A stretch of DNA of 64,000 bases from Chondrilla cf. caribensis (lineage: Eukaryota; Porifera; Demospongiae; Chondrillida; Chondrillidae), in NCBI GenBank assembly GCA_964020155.1, contig OZ026551.1, forward strand, positions 2,534,018-2,598,017. The letters are read 5' to 3'. A model generated the notes under the pieces. That model did no database searches. It was not told where the DNA came from and saw nothing but the letters and a program-made list of their open reading frames with translations. Position numbers and translations under genes: made by a program. Each line of letters begins with the position of its first letter. Within the stretch, counting starts at the first letter, position 1. Shown here piece after piece: positions 1 to 13,900 of this stretch.

Positions 1-44
1 TCATACTAGATGGAGAAATGGAGATAATTAACACAATTGATAAT

Positions 45-140
45 TGTCTGCTATTGTTTATTATTACTATTTTATTATTATAATGATTGCCATTTCCACT
101 TGACTCCTGGGCACCTGAGAAGCATCAACACATAATATAT
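45..140. repeat. Dispersed repeat flanking element D1 (occupied copy)
   Basis: The run tgtttattattac through caacacataat, resumed after 774 by acacatgtagg, matches 1550-1640 with moderate divergence. Here it is split by a 631-bp element; the copy at 1550-1640 is uninterrupted. Confidence 0.6.
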
Positions 141-142
141 AT

Positions 143-773
143 GTGAGCGTCTCTGACAAAAGGGTCCACTTGGTGAAAAGTATAAACTGTGGTTACGGTG
201 ACAAAATACCTATTAGGCTTCGAAATAACATTTTTTTGTTTTTTGCGAAAATCGACTCCGAATCATTAGTAGAATGTTCTCTGAAAGCGAAACTGTCATA
301 CGACTACTACATCTTGAGATATGCTACTGAATCCAGCTCTCGGAAATACGCCATTTTGTTATACAGAGTTCGGCGGAATCTTCGCGCGTATGAAAGAAGT
401 ATACGTAGCGCGGGTGATTTCAGCTTTCTTCTTTGAAAACTTGCAAGGCTATCTAAAGTTAAGGGTAACTAATCGACGATTGCTAATTCTCTGCAGAAAT
501 CACAAAGCGTCTTCCATTACCCTTCTTTGCAAGTTCGCGTATCCATGACGTCATGAATATACAGACTGAAATACATTAACCGGAAGCGATTCGTTCTCAA
601 AGTTACGATGTAGTCAGGGGTGTCTGTGAAACGATCCATAACTCGTGAACGGAGTACAATATTTGAGCGCTTCCAACGGAAACAGGTTCCCCTGTGACGT
701 AGCTATCGAATGATGTCAGAAAACGTTCTTCGAAATTTTTCACCAAGTGGACCCTTTTGTCAGAGACGCTCAC
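143..773. mobile_element. Short inverted-repeat element, family D copy 1 (GTG...CAC ends, ATAT duplication)
   Basis: The first 36 or so bases (starting GTGAGCGTCTCTGACAAAAG) recur inverted at the end, finishing CTTTTGTCAGAGACGCTCAC. ATAT flanks both ends (139-142 and 774-777). The 631-bp interior has only short chance reading frames, so it is non-autonomous. It shares the internal motif TTAGTAGAATGTTC with family C. Superfamily not assigned. Confidence 0.8.
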
Positions 774-829
774 ATATATACACATGTAGGCACACACACG
801 CACACGCACGCATGCACACTATTTCTTGA

Positions 830-1540
830 GTCTTGTTGCTCATAAATATGAGTAGAGTTTCAAAAAAATTCAAATGATATGCTTACCACTGTTCCATCAG
901 TACTAATTACCACATGGCTTCTTGGGTATGACATATTTACTGACCAAGATCTCGGATCTTGGTCAGTTAATACATTACGCCATATAGAAGCTAAGGAGTA
1001 ACTAGTTTATCACAAGATTTAGCGCCCTAAAAAGAATGATCAATTTAGCATCTTCGAAGGAAGAATGGTGACAAGATGTCAGCCGGTAAATGTGAGGATA
1101 TTTTATAAGAGATTGGCAACCATGTTGGCAGAAAAAAGAAACCAGAATTATAGTCAAGTGATGACATGGTTCCGATGTAGATTATCATTCAGCCTTTTAA
1201 GATCGACAATCACAGCAATAAGAGGATCCGGAACAAGTGTTACATGAAGAGTGAACACATGCGTGTCTATTTAATCAAAGGCCTCACAATTCATACATGT
1301 AATTTCTCGTACAATTATCCCATTATTTGATTTCTTATTATTTACTTGTTGTACTTTATTTGGTGTTAATAATCGAGGTTGCCTATTGACTCCCGTGACC
1401 TTTGCAATTGCGTAAATGCCTGGGCAGTTATGGTTTACTAACCCTGCTCTATGTGCTAGTAACTTTTTCACTAACATATTGGTCTCTTTGATTTATTTCA
1501 TCATCATGTGATAAGGATATATTATATTATTAAGTTTTTT
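830..1540. other. No recognisable feature
   Basis: AT-rich sequence with a direct pair gatctcggatcttggtcag near 940-966 and no convincing coding potential. Confidence 0.4.
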
Positions 1541-1549
1541 TAAGGAATT

Positions 1550-1640
1550 TTATTGTTTACTGTTACCATTTTCGCTTCACCCCTGGGCATTTGAATAGTA
1601 TCAACACACATAATACATACACATGTAGGTACACAAAGGT
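1550..1640. repeat. Uninterrupted (empty-site) copy of the repeat that hosts D1
   Basis: Matches 45-140 plus 774-800 but lacks the 631-bp insert: ataatacatacacatgtagg here against ataatATAT, the element, then ATATatacacatgtagg there. Confidence 0.55.
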
Positions 1641-1752
1641 AGAAGTACCACCAGTAGAAGTCCCACTGTACACACACCTTTAGAGGTTCTCCTGTACACA
1701 AACCAGTAGAAGTCCTACTAAACACGTGCACACACTAGTAGAGGTACAAGTA
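1640..1752. repeat. Degenerate minisatellite
   Basis: Imperfect copies of agtagaagt and of a tacacacac spacer (for example accagtagaagtcc at two places). No gene. Confidence 0.4.
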
Positions 1753-1870
1753 ACTTATGTTCGTCACTACCAAAATTATGTATCACGTTCAGTTCTAGTG
1801 TTTCGTTGCCATACTATATTTTCAGAATATTAGTATTTAATACTTCATCATTGATTTAATTTCACTGTAG

Positions 1871-1912
1871 ATTTAGAAGATGAAGCTAGTCAACTGGTTC
1901 CTGGAACATGTG
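1871..1912 (+). CDS. Candidate first visible exon of the giant gene
   Basis: An AG acceptor at 1869-1870 and a GTTAGT donor at 1913 bound a 42-base open exon reading LEDEASQLVPGTC. It ends with one base of a codon, which is exactly the phase the next exon (10709) needs, giving a valine at the join. The exon is short, so the call rests on phase and splice sites. Upstream exons and the promoter are not visible. Confidence 0.4.
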
Positions 1913-4900
1913 GTTAGTGAATTTTTATTATAATTTTCAATTATATGAGATATCTAAATCTTAGAAAAGGATAAATTTTTCTTTGTGAACAGGTAAATAT
2001 TGTGATATCATTCATCAGCCTTATCTCAGAGCTTTATGAAATTGTTTTTTTTCAAAATTCACTAGGTTATTCCCTTTCTGAAATATGTGCTCATATGTGT
2101 TGAGTTTTTCGTTGAAATATGTAAGGCATGTCCACTTGTACTCTTAGGGCTTCTGAATAGCAGAGATATTTTCACTATAAAGATATGAAAACAATGATCT
2201 TTCTATAATAAATCGATGAATATATATATTAAATAAATGAAATATAACATAGTTAATTAAATAAATATTTGAATAACCATAAAATCAGCAGTCGTAAACA
2301 AAATGCCCCAGAATATTGGCTACGAATCCTTCCTGTTTTCTCCCTCTAATATGGAATATTAAAGAATATACCTTTATCATTCATCATCCACTGCATTCTT
2401 TTTCAATTAGCCGACAGTTAATATTACACCTTCACCCAACACTTAATACAAGTTTCATACTTATAGCATCTATTGACAGTCTGTACAAAAGAATTTTTTA
2501 TTTTAACCTTTTAACGCCCGCGTGTTGTTGTTAACGCATACCCGTTAAGTCCCGTTAGCCAATAAAGTGGCGCGTAGATTGGAAGGTTTTCTTCTCGCCG
2601 ATTCGTTCGATTGTATTGCGCGAAATTGAACCAAATCCGTTTATTCATCTCTCTCTTTCCTCGGATACAGTATTCTACGGATAAAACTCTCCTACGCAAC
2701 GGTGAGACTAAAATATATGCAATTTAGTATATTACCGCGTAGTGAAGCTGTCTAAGAGTATATACACGTGAATAGTTCGTAATACGAATTTCGGACACAT
2801 CGAATATATTTCATTTTACTTCAGATACACACAATAACTACACATAATGGCGAGCAAACTACAATTTGACGAAGTATTACAGCAAATTAATGATGATAGT
2901 GACTGGTGTGATTCTGATGATGATCTGGTCACTGATGAGCAGGTTGGTGATCTTGAAAGCTTCAGTTTCCCAAAAGCCTGTGATCCTCTTGATAGAGTGG
3001 ATGAGGAAATAGAAGACGAAGAAACTTCTTTTGTGCTATCATCAGAAGAATTACCATCTGGGCCAACACTGACCACCAACATGGGTGACGATTCCACCAA
3101 TTCTTCCACTCTTCCATCCACATCTGACTGCTTCCTGCCAACTCCTGGTCCAAAAGTGAGTCTTGATCCCGAAAGTCATCCCATTGACTTTTTTTGTACC
3201 ATCTGGGGAAATAACACCTTCCAGGAGATTGCAGAGCAAACCAATCTTTATGCCGTACAAAAGGGGACGATCTCCTGGGAGGATATAAGTGAGGAGGAAA
3301 TGAAATCGTTTGTAGGAATACAATTAGCAATGGGTATTGTGCGACCGCCTTCTCTCAGGGATTACTGGTCCACAAACCCATTATTGGGTACACCTGGAAT
3401 TGTCAAAGGAATGGGTCGCAATCGATTCCAATCCATTCTAAGTCATCTGCATTTGAATGACAATTCCAAGATGCCCCAAAGAGGATCTCCCAATTTTGAT
3501 AAGCTGTATAAAGTTAGGCCACTATTTGAAATAGTGAAGGCCAACAGCCAGGCATGTTACCAGCCACACCAACAAATGGCTGTGGATGAGGCCATGATTT
3601 TATTCAAGGGCAGAAGCAGCATGAAGCAATTTATGCCTCTAAAGCCCATCAAAAGGGGCTACAAGGCCTGGTGTGCATGTGATTCTCTCAATGGGTTCAT
3701 GTACAACATAGACATGTACACAGGATGTAGTGATGGCTCAGGAGAGGATGGCCTAGGGTCAAGGGTTGTACAAGAATTGATGGAGCCACTGTACGATCAA
3801 AACTACCATGTATACATGGACAACTTTTTCAGCAGCACCAACCTTGCCAAAAAATTGAACGATAGGTCTACCTACATGATAGGTACTGCGCGCACAAGGC
3901 GTAAAGGGTGGCCAGCTAGTTTAGCAGACATCAAACTGCTGAATAAATCTTTGAAAAGGGGGGAAAACAGGTCAGTAGTGGTGGATGGTATCGAATACCT
4001 AGTGTGGAAGGACAACAAATCTGTCCCTGTCATTAATACTATAAGCAACCCCAGCACAATGTCTCAAGTTCCTCACAGGAATAAAGATGGGAGCAGATCC
4101 CAAATTCCATGCCCTGAAAGTATAAAACTATACAACGCGTACATGGGTGGAGTAGATCTCTTTGATTCACGCCGCAAAACATATTCGTGTAGCCGTAAGT
4201 CGAAGAAGTGGTGGACAAGGATATACTACTTCTTATTAGATGCAGCTGTAACCAACGCGTACATTTTGTACAAGGAAACTCCGGGTACCAAGGCACTCAC
4301 CATGAAAGACTTTGTTCTGCAATTGGCGGAGTACCTCCTTGGATGTCACAACTCCAGGAAACGTTCGTCTGCCCAGGATCCTCCACCAGCTGGCCGCCTA
4401 CGAGAACATCATTTTGTTGACAAACGAGAGAAGGCCGAACAATGCAGAGTTTGCAAAGGAAGAAAGAGAACGGTATTCTGCTGCAAGGACTGCTGCCCTG
4501 ACGATCCAATTCCTCTCTGTCCAACCTCGTGCTTTAGAATTTATCACACGAAGCTGAATATCAGCCGAAAATGATACCAATTGCGTCAGTGAACTTTAGG
4601 CGGCCATTTTTTTATTTGTATAACTTTGTAAACTAATAGTATAATTGCGTGTATCCATGTGCACTTACGTTTTATTCGATATTTATATTGGTCTTTTATA
4701 CAGTTTAAACATGTGTATATCGCTTTGAAATTTGGTATATTTACTAAACTATCATTAATGTATCTTCTCATATAATTTTGTGACGATTGCGCAATATTCG
4801 CTATGTGCTGGTTTTAACTACATAAGCCACTAAAGTGGCTAACGGGACTTAAGGGGTTAAGTATACCAATAGTATGGAATTATCATTGTTGTTCACAAAG

Positions 4901-7900
4901 AAACCAAAATAAAGTGGTTAGCAATTCATAGCCATCTCTAAAATGAAGTCTTTCATCTTCATTTTTGGACTATGTGCATTGTTTCAGTGCAGGATTCACC
5001 ATACTTGGAACTCGAGAAAGTGGAAAAGATGATGCCACTGCTTTTTCAATCTCCTGCCTTAAGTGTAATTTTTGGTCAAGCATCTTGTCTGGTTATACTC
5101 TGTGGACATTTTATTAGCTTACTAGTATTGTCCACATTTCTTCTGTTGACCAACATCAGTTGTGTTAGCTTCTTCATTGTGCTCATCAGGGAGACAGCCT
5201 TTTTGCCTCTACAGACCAGTCGCTCCACTTGTCCACTGGATGCAAACACAGATATATATTCACCTCTCTTCGGCATTTTATTCAAAGTTGTGAGATATCA
5301 GTTGGTCAATTTTTTATGATTGGGACGAGAAGTACTGGAGCATTATGTTCAGGATCTCTTCAGCAATCTGAACACTGGAAAAAACTTAATAAAGACGAAA
5401 TTAAGTTGGTATGCATTGTATACATTGTCCAAGAAGAAATCAGCTAGCGAAAGAATAATGTCTTCCTCTAGGCAAACTCACTCCACTTCATCTCCACACC
5501 CCCATAGAATCAGTGTGCACATCTATTACCGTTTTCACATGGGCGCCGTCAAGCGGGTCGAACCCGGGTCAATTTAAATCAGGTACGACCCGCTTTTGAC
5601 CCGATTTCCGTTCACATGGGGATAATAAGATTCATATATTATGTAAATATTTGATTCCAAGAAAAGGCGATTTTGGGCGTTCTGCTCATTTGTTTCAGTT
5701 GTGGCATTGTCTGAGGTGTAGAGCTCGTAGACGGCGACTAACAGTCGGGTATGACAAGAAGAGCAGTTATGAACCATTTTGCAGCAGTGCAGACTTTGCA
5801 AACTGCTTATTTTTTGGCTTTCTTGTTCGCTTGGCATTCAATCGCGTGTCAGGCCAGCAGAACTATCTGGATGAAGCCCAGAAGCCCTTCGTTTTGACCA
5901 AAATTGTCTGGAACTGGTCTGATAGGGAATTGAAACAGAATTTTCGTATCGGCAGGGCCACTTTTAACTTTTAATTCCGGGAACTAAAGCGCTTTCTCGA
6001 AAGGCAGCATGTTGATGCTGAATAAAATAATAAACCGAGTCGAAGTACTATTTATAATAAGCAAGGCTTGGATCTCATCGTCACTCCACATTCGTCCTAC
6101 TAGTCTGCCATTTTTAACTCACTTCCAACTCACTTGTAACCGGGTCGAACCCTACTTTTACAATGGTTTGACTCGGAATTTTAACCTGGGTTTGACCCGG
6201 TTTTGTGATGTCATGTGAACGCACTAACTCGCTTTAAACCGAGTTCAGCTCGGGTTTGACCCGCTTTGCGCGTTCATGTGAACAGGGTATATGAAATGTG
6301 CCAAAGATTTTTGCATTACTTCATCTGGGTGCTCATTATTATGCAGAGTATTGAAACGGACCTATATTAGGATATTTTATATTGAAACACATGCTCAACT
6401 TGAACTGCACATGCAAATATTTATTATTGATATACCGTATTCTTTCAAAACTTAATTGATTTCAATATTTTTGAATACTATTTATTATCTCAATGACATT
6501 CACTATAGTATCTTTTATTACATATTGTGAACAAGCTGCATGTTACTAAGTTATGGTGGCAGCCAAAAAAGCAGAGTATTCCTAATTGGTAAAATAGCTG
6601 CCTGTATGTTGAATTTTGCATAAATATCATGGAAATTTTTTCTTCATATGGCCCCATAACCATGGAGTTTTATTTCATGGAGGCCTACATAATGAACCTT
6701 GAATCCACTGTGGATTTTCTGCGAACAGGATAACGTGTAGCAAGTCAGAATAATTCATAAATTGGTAGCTATACCACTTCACATGCAAAAACCTTTTCCC
6801 TAAATTCGGCTCCACACTTGGGGATTAAGGCAAAATAGGATATTTTTAGTATGTATTTGCAATAGGATTGGGATTAGGATTCTGTTAAAGGTACTGTGAA
6901 GCCTCTATAGCCCCAATTACACACAAATTACAAGCTAGCTTATATGCATGTTTAACTTTAAGCGAACTAATAAAATGAGCGTGAACACTCTTAAGTGTGT
7001 CTAGAAGCCATTTAATCATTAAATTATGTCTTAAATCAACCTATGGTGGTGGTTTAAGAGATTATTTAACTGGAATTTGGTAAGCTCACTTGGCATTTTG
7101 TTTAAATTAGCTATTAACTGATTATGTGCCATGATGTCATTGTTGCATGGAACCCTCGTGGCCGAATTGAATTTCTTTGAGAATCTATTTGTCTTGCCGC
7201 TTGTTAGAAAAAGAAACTTCACGTTTTAGTCTAAATGCAATCAATAACATACAAAAAAGCAGTGTCTATATAGCAGAGCAGGGTTCATATATGAATAAGA
7301 GCCAGTGCCGAATTTTACAGCTGGGAGTTTGGCGCCCTTTGCTAGAGAATAACTTCCTCACTTTGTTTTCTCACGACAAGCATTCTATTACTAGTTGGTA
7401 GTTCGATAATAGCACTATAAATATTAATAGTCAATGACAGTTTTGGGTCAATAGAAGCTTCCTCGGACGAAATATACGGGATTTTCTACTCACTATTCGT
7501 TTACTTTTCTTGGTTTCACTCCTACATCTCTGAACGATCTCAGGTCACCAGTGTCTCTGATGCTCAATCCTCTTCTGGATTCTCCACGTCTGGTGTTCCA
7601 CAAGGTTATGTCCTTGGCCCCACCCTCTTCTCTGTTTTTATAAGCAACTTCCCTGACTGCCTTCCTTCAGACTCAACTGTCCTTTTTGCCGATGACACAA
7701 CTATCTTCATAATAATTTGCAAGGATCACAAACTACCGAATGATTCCCTCCAATCCTGTCTGGACCAGGCAAATACATGGATGTCTAACAATGGCCTCGG
7801 GCTTCATGCTTCTAAAACAAAGTGTATGCCTATCCATCCACCAAGATCAAGTAACCCTCCACCATCCCTTGACATTCAATTATGTGGATTCAGGATTGAA

Positions 7901-10900
7901 CAAGTAACTTTCTTTAAATTTCTGGGAGTAATCGTTAATGACACTCTGTGTAGGTTAAACCATGTCACTCACATCATCAAAAAATGTCCAAACGTGTGAA
8001 CCTTTTGAGGCGGTTACCTTGGTTCTCCCTTCTTCTCTTCATGTCCTATTCCTTAAATCCTACATTCTTCCTAACTATTGTGATGTAGTCTGGAGTAGTT
8101 GTTCCAAACAAGACTCAAACCACCTGCACACACTGTTTAACTATGGCTGCCACATTGCCCTCCTTCGTCCCTGCCTCTCCTCCACTTCTGAGTTATGGAA
8201 ATATCTTGGCCTGTCCTCTCTAGCCTCGCGTAGGAAACTCCACCTTGCTGAACTCATGTTCAAATGCTCTTTTTCCCCATCCTACCTAACTGCTCTCTTC
8301 AACACACCATCTCACAGCTACTCCACACGCAAGAGATATCTAGTTAGTCTTCCACCGACCAAGTCATCCTATGGACAGTGCTCATTCAGTTTCCTTGGTG
8401 CGTCCCTCTGGCGCTCCCTTCCACCCTCCGTTTGTAACTCCCAATCCCTGTCATCGTTTACAAGATCAGCGTCTGCCTTTATTACTTCAAACTGACTGCA
8501 TGTTCCTGAACAATTTTATTGCGCATGACAATAGCAACTTATCAACATTTATTCTTAATTATTATTATTCATTCAATGATTGCATGACAATAATTTATCA
8601 TTTATTTAATCCACATGGCCTCCATTCTTATTCCTATATAATTATTTATTTATTCATTTTTATTTATTTTTCAATTCATTTGTATTCATTTATTTCATTT
8701 TTGCTTGTTGTACACTCTACAGGGTGCCTAATGTAGTAGCCATTGGCTAAAGGCTTCCCCTGAATAAATAAGCTGTCCAATCCCCAAAAAATCCAATATG
8801 TATGACTCTCTTGCTTTAATCTGATCAAATTTATTCCTTTGTTTTCTCAAGACAATCATTCTATTACTAGGCAGTAGTTCAGTAATAGAACTATAGTTAA
8901 CGTCGTTTACGAATTAATAGAAGCTTTCTCAGCCGAGATATATGAGATTTTCTGCTCCCAATCCCTGTCATCGTTTACAAGATCAGCGTCTGCCTTTATT
9001 ACTTCAAACTGACTGCATGTTCCTGAACAATGTTATTGTGCATGCAATAGCAACTTATCAACATTTATCCTTAATTATATTTATTGGCCGTTTAGGTTAC
9101 TGACACCAATTGGCGTCATTGGCCTATAATTATATTCAAGAAAATACATAGGTTTGATATAGAACCTGTCTTTGAACACCTAAGCAAGAAACTTTTACAA
9201 TTATTTTGGAGATTATGTGGTAGTGAGCTTGTACTAAAAATTATGTAATAGTGTGGTAATGTGTGGTTGTGGTGTGTGTTAGTTCACAAATGTTGTGAAG
9301 TAGACAACAAAAATCGCAATTGGTACATTGTCTGTTACGAGGTCTTTTCATTTTTAATTAATAAGCACCTCCACCTACCCTTTAAACAGCCAATTAAATG
9401 CATTGTACAAAACTATCATGACCCTGCTGTGGCAATTGTTGTAAATTTTCTGTCTATCTGGGATAGAGCCATGGTGTAAATAAGGCTTCACCAGCCAAGG
9501 AAGCAGGGGGTAAGCCGGATTGCCCAAAATAATAGCAACAATGTCAACTAACTTTATTCATGAATCATAAATGTCAACTAACTTTATTCATGAATCATTA
9601 ATTTAATTTAGTAATTTATCATGTGATAAATTACTAAATTAAATTAACCTTTTAACAACTACGTTTTTTTAACACTTACCCATTAAGGACCGATAGCAAA
9701 AATATTGGAGTGAACTTTTGGATTAACTTTCTTCATGTTCAAAGACCAAATGAGGCCGAGTTATTGTCATATCTATCTCTTCCCACGCCAAAGACTTTTC
9801 CTGTTGAAATCAGTCTTCGGAGCATCTAACCAGGTGCAGCATCTCTTACGATCTTAGCAATCTTACTCAGCACAAGGTCCTCTTCCTGCAGTCTGCTAGT
9901 GCGAGTGTCACTTCCCCGAGCAACTACCCAAGCAGTGCCAAATCTGCCCCGAAAGTCGGTGTCTCAAATTCTGTTGCAGATCTTGCTCTGCTGACAAGCC
10001 AACTTGCTCTACGGAGTGCTTCATAACGTACCACACAAAAGTGAATAATAGAAGAAGTGATATATTCGAAACTAACTGAAGCTGCCGAATGAACAGTCAT
10101 TTTTCTTTGTTTGTATAACTGTGTTATCTATAGTTTGTATAATTGCATAAAGTCTAGGACACTTGCATACACTTTTTCAAGTGCTCTGTACAGTTTGTAG
10201 CTAAGTATAATTGCATACAAATTGCATTGTTTGTTATACTTGTCTTACTCTGTCTTTCCATATAAATTTTGCAGTGATTTTGTAATTTTCGCTACCCTAG
10301 GGCCTTAACAGTATTCAGTGTCTACAACCATAATATTGGCTATCAGTCATTGAGAGGTTAATTAAAGTACTAAATTATATTATATCATGCATTAAATGAC
10401 TGGGAAATGATATGAAAATTGATACTTCATCTTATCAAGCTATAACATTATGGTTTGTGTTCATTTCATTATGTAATGCACCTTCTCAAGGGACATCTTC
10501 AATTAAACCCACTACTTTTTAGTAACAACCTCTCAACAGTTCATAAATAGTATGTATTCTTAATGCAAACATTACAAATATTATAACCATATTGTATAAT
10601 ACATGTAAATACTGAAGTTATGCTTGTGTCTTCTATCTTCTATATTCAAATGCATTCATCAGAATTAATATTAAATTATTAATTTATCAATTTCATTCTC
10701 TATTGTAGTTATGAAATTCCATCATGAGGAAGCAGTTGCAGTTCCAATTATGTTTCTGTCCAAAAACTGGACACATGTGCTTTCCACACTTTCCACAGTA
10801 GCACCTGTCCATTATCCATTATTTCAAAATACTGACTGCTTCATCTGTACTTCACTTGAGGAAGAATTCAAGCCTTCTAAAGGGACTAATAATGTAAAGG

Positions 10901-13900
10901 GCCTCCTACTTGTAAACAGTGTGGATTCCTTTGAGATTAGTGATGATATCAGGGCTAAAATACAAGCACAACAATCCTGCCCTATGTGTATCCTGAGAAA
11001 ATCGAATGGTCTAAGACTATTGGAGCACCTGAAGAATAAAAAGGATACATCTGTCCCTTCAGCATCTTGCATGGTGTATGGTACAGCAAGTGAGTAGCAA
11101 AACTTAAGGCTAATATAACAAAGGTGCACTTATGTATATCTGTTTGAATTTATTTCAATTCAGTATGATCTATATGTAGAAACAGTATTTTCAGTCAACT
11201 TTAGTTGCAGGTATAACATGTCATGATCCTTGGGGTTATCTATTACTTTATGGTTTTAGGCAATTCAGTAGCAGTCCTGATAATCTTGTTCATATCAGAG
11301 AAGTCACAACAGTATTCACAAATGTCAAACTTAAAGTACTATTTTTTCTTGTGAATTTCTCCAATAGCAAGCAAAGGATAGCGAATCATTTCATGGATTA
11401 GCGTTGCATGATATAACGTGAGATCGGTGTTGAAAACAAAATGGCCACCAGAAAATTACCCTCAACTTTTTTGCATCTTCTCCCTCCTGGATTGGTTTAA
11501 TGCAGAAAAGAATGGCTTAAATTCCTCTAATACATTATAACCATATGCAGGTAGGACATGTCAGTAGTGAATGCGGAAAGCAATAATAATTATTCACAGT
11601 TTTAAAGTTATGTAAACAATGAAATCACCTAATTTAGAGGTAGGTCATGAGCAGTCACTTATTAATCACGCTTCTTCTTTCAGAACTGTCACAACAGCAT
11701 TCGAAAAAAACGATGTTGACATGTCATACCTCCGATAATGTTTAGATGGAAGGGACAGGTTTAGGTTTCTTGCTAGAAACATTTCAGATAATAATATTTA
11801 ACTTTTCGCTTTGGTGCTTGTAAATAATTTCTTTTGCCAATCCCGACATGTGACATTTTTTCTCGTTTCGCGGCAAGAGGGGAAGATCATAAACATGTTG
11901 ACAACAGGAGCTAAAATCAACAAGCACCGCGGTGAAAAGCTAGTTATAATTTTCTACGATCTAATCTCCATGCAGGGTTTCTAGAAACATTAAAGTTATT
12001 GGAAATGTATAGAGGAATAAACCATAGGGCCTGTATGGTATTGACACAATTGTGTATGACTCATCAACATACTGGTCACTTAATTGTTTACATGAAACCT
12101 AGCACAAAATTCTAGTATGTGCCCTTGAACCTCGCATATTATACCTGTGTGTGAACTTTGGAAAATTTGGGTGAATTTTGGTAGCATTTCTGGACTCGAC
12201 ATGTCATACCAGATCTATGTTATGAACATTACACTATAATGTTGATCAGAATTGAGTAATACTGTATGAAATAGTTGTTATTTATTTTAATTTAGAAAAT
12301 TTGAAGCTTGTTGCAAAATTCCAGCAGTTTTTTCAGCTAGGAGGTAGGTGTACATGGTTGTGTTGATTTCATTTCATCTTATATCCTGTCACATAAAATT
12401 GTATCATAATGTTTCATGCATGTACATCTAATACCTTCTCTGGGCATATCGTGGACCCTCTTTTTAAAGGACATATTCACAACTTACGCAGATGTGATTA
12501 TGCAATGAATTCATTCAGATGACAATATCATGATGAAAGACATGCTTCATGTAACTGAAGTAATGCTGACAAGCAATCAGCAAATAGTCAAACATTATCA
12601 CCATTGCATTGGATGAAAACAAACTTATGTGCTAAAGCAAATGACCATATTTGCCAAGAAAACATCGGAAATCGAAACAATTCTGTAATTATGCAAAACG
12701 TTCACAATTGAATTACGTCAATCGAACAACACACACACTTCATCCCAGTACAAAATCAAAATACCTTTAGGAATCCCCCATTTTGACTTTGGTTCGAGAC
12801 GATCTTCAGGAACCTTGCGATATTCGAAACAACAGCTATTAGTTCATAGCACCTCCCGTAGTAACTATAGCAACATCACATTAAATGGCAGCTGGGAGGT
12901 GGTTTCTCAAAAAACGTGTTAGACGCATCAGTAGATGGCCTTCTTCCCATGAAAATTATGTTTTGTAACATTAGAGAATGGCGACATTTATAATCCAACA
13001 GTGAGACAAAACATTAAAAGTAGGTATATTAAAGTTATGCAAACAATACACCTATATCCTTGCGTTTCATGTATATTTCAGTACATTTTCTGTTTTAATT
13101 CTTGCATTTGAGTTTATAACATTGCCTCATGTCTCATCATAATGATAATATAGTCTTTCATTCGGTGTCAATTTGAAACTCAACTGATGTGCAAAAAGCA
13201 ATTATTAGCCAAAAGAATATTTTTATGAAGTCTTTACAGCTTCTTGGTACATGATAAAATGAATCAATTCTTTTATCGCAAAATTCAATGTAATTCACTA
13301 GCCAAATAATTTTTACACCAAACGTTTCGACAGCTGACTGCTGTCTTCTTCAGTGGTATGGAATACAGGGTGTGAGTGCGTCTTTTATGCGTGTGGTGAC
13401 AGGTGATGATAAGATGACGTGTGAATAATAATAAGGCGGGTGGTGAAATGATGTAAGAATAATAATAAGTACTGGGGGACTAAAATAGTTGTTGGTATGT
13501 GGTGGGTAATGTTCCAAGTTCTCTGTTTAATGTGTGTGGTTCTTTCTGGATCATCCATGATTCTAATAGGCATCTTCTTGAGGTATTTTGACTTGTTCCT
13601 AAAATTTCTGTTTGGGACCAGTCTACGGTGTGGCCTGTCTGACATGTATGTTCTGCTAGGGCTGATGTCAATGTATTCTTATCTTTTACTGCCTTCTTAT
13701 GTTCCTTTAGTCTCTGTCCTAAGGTTCTTCCAGTCTGGCCTATGTATGTTTGTGGGCAATTACTACATGGGATCTGGTACACTACTCCTGCTTTATCTTC
13801 TTTAGGGATGGGATCTTTGGGGTGAACTATCAGATGCCTAAGGGTATTTATGGGCTGAAAGGTTGTTTTTATTCCTAGGGGGGTGAGGATACGTCGGATT

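Noticed and set aside
143..548. Open frames inside element D1
   Set aside because: They span the inverted repeat, are not kept in the second copy, and match no transposase.
4972..5577. Two overlapping open frames after piggyBac copy 1
   Set aside because: No domain recognised, one frame looks hydrophobic by chance, and no splice phase fits the giant gene.
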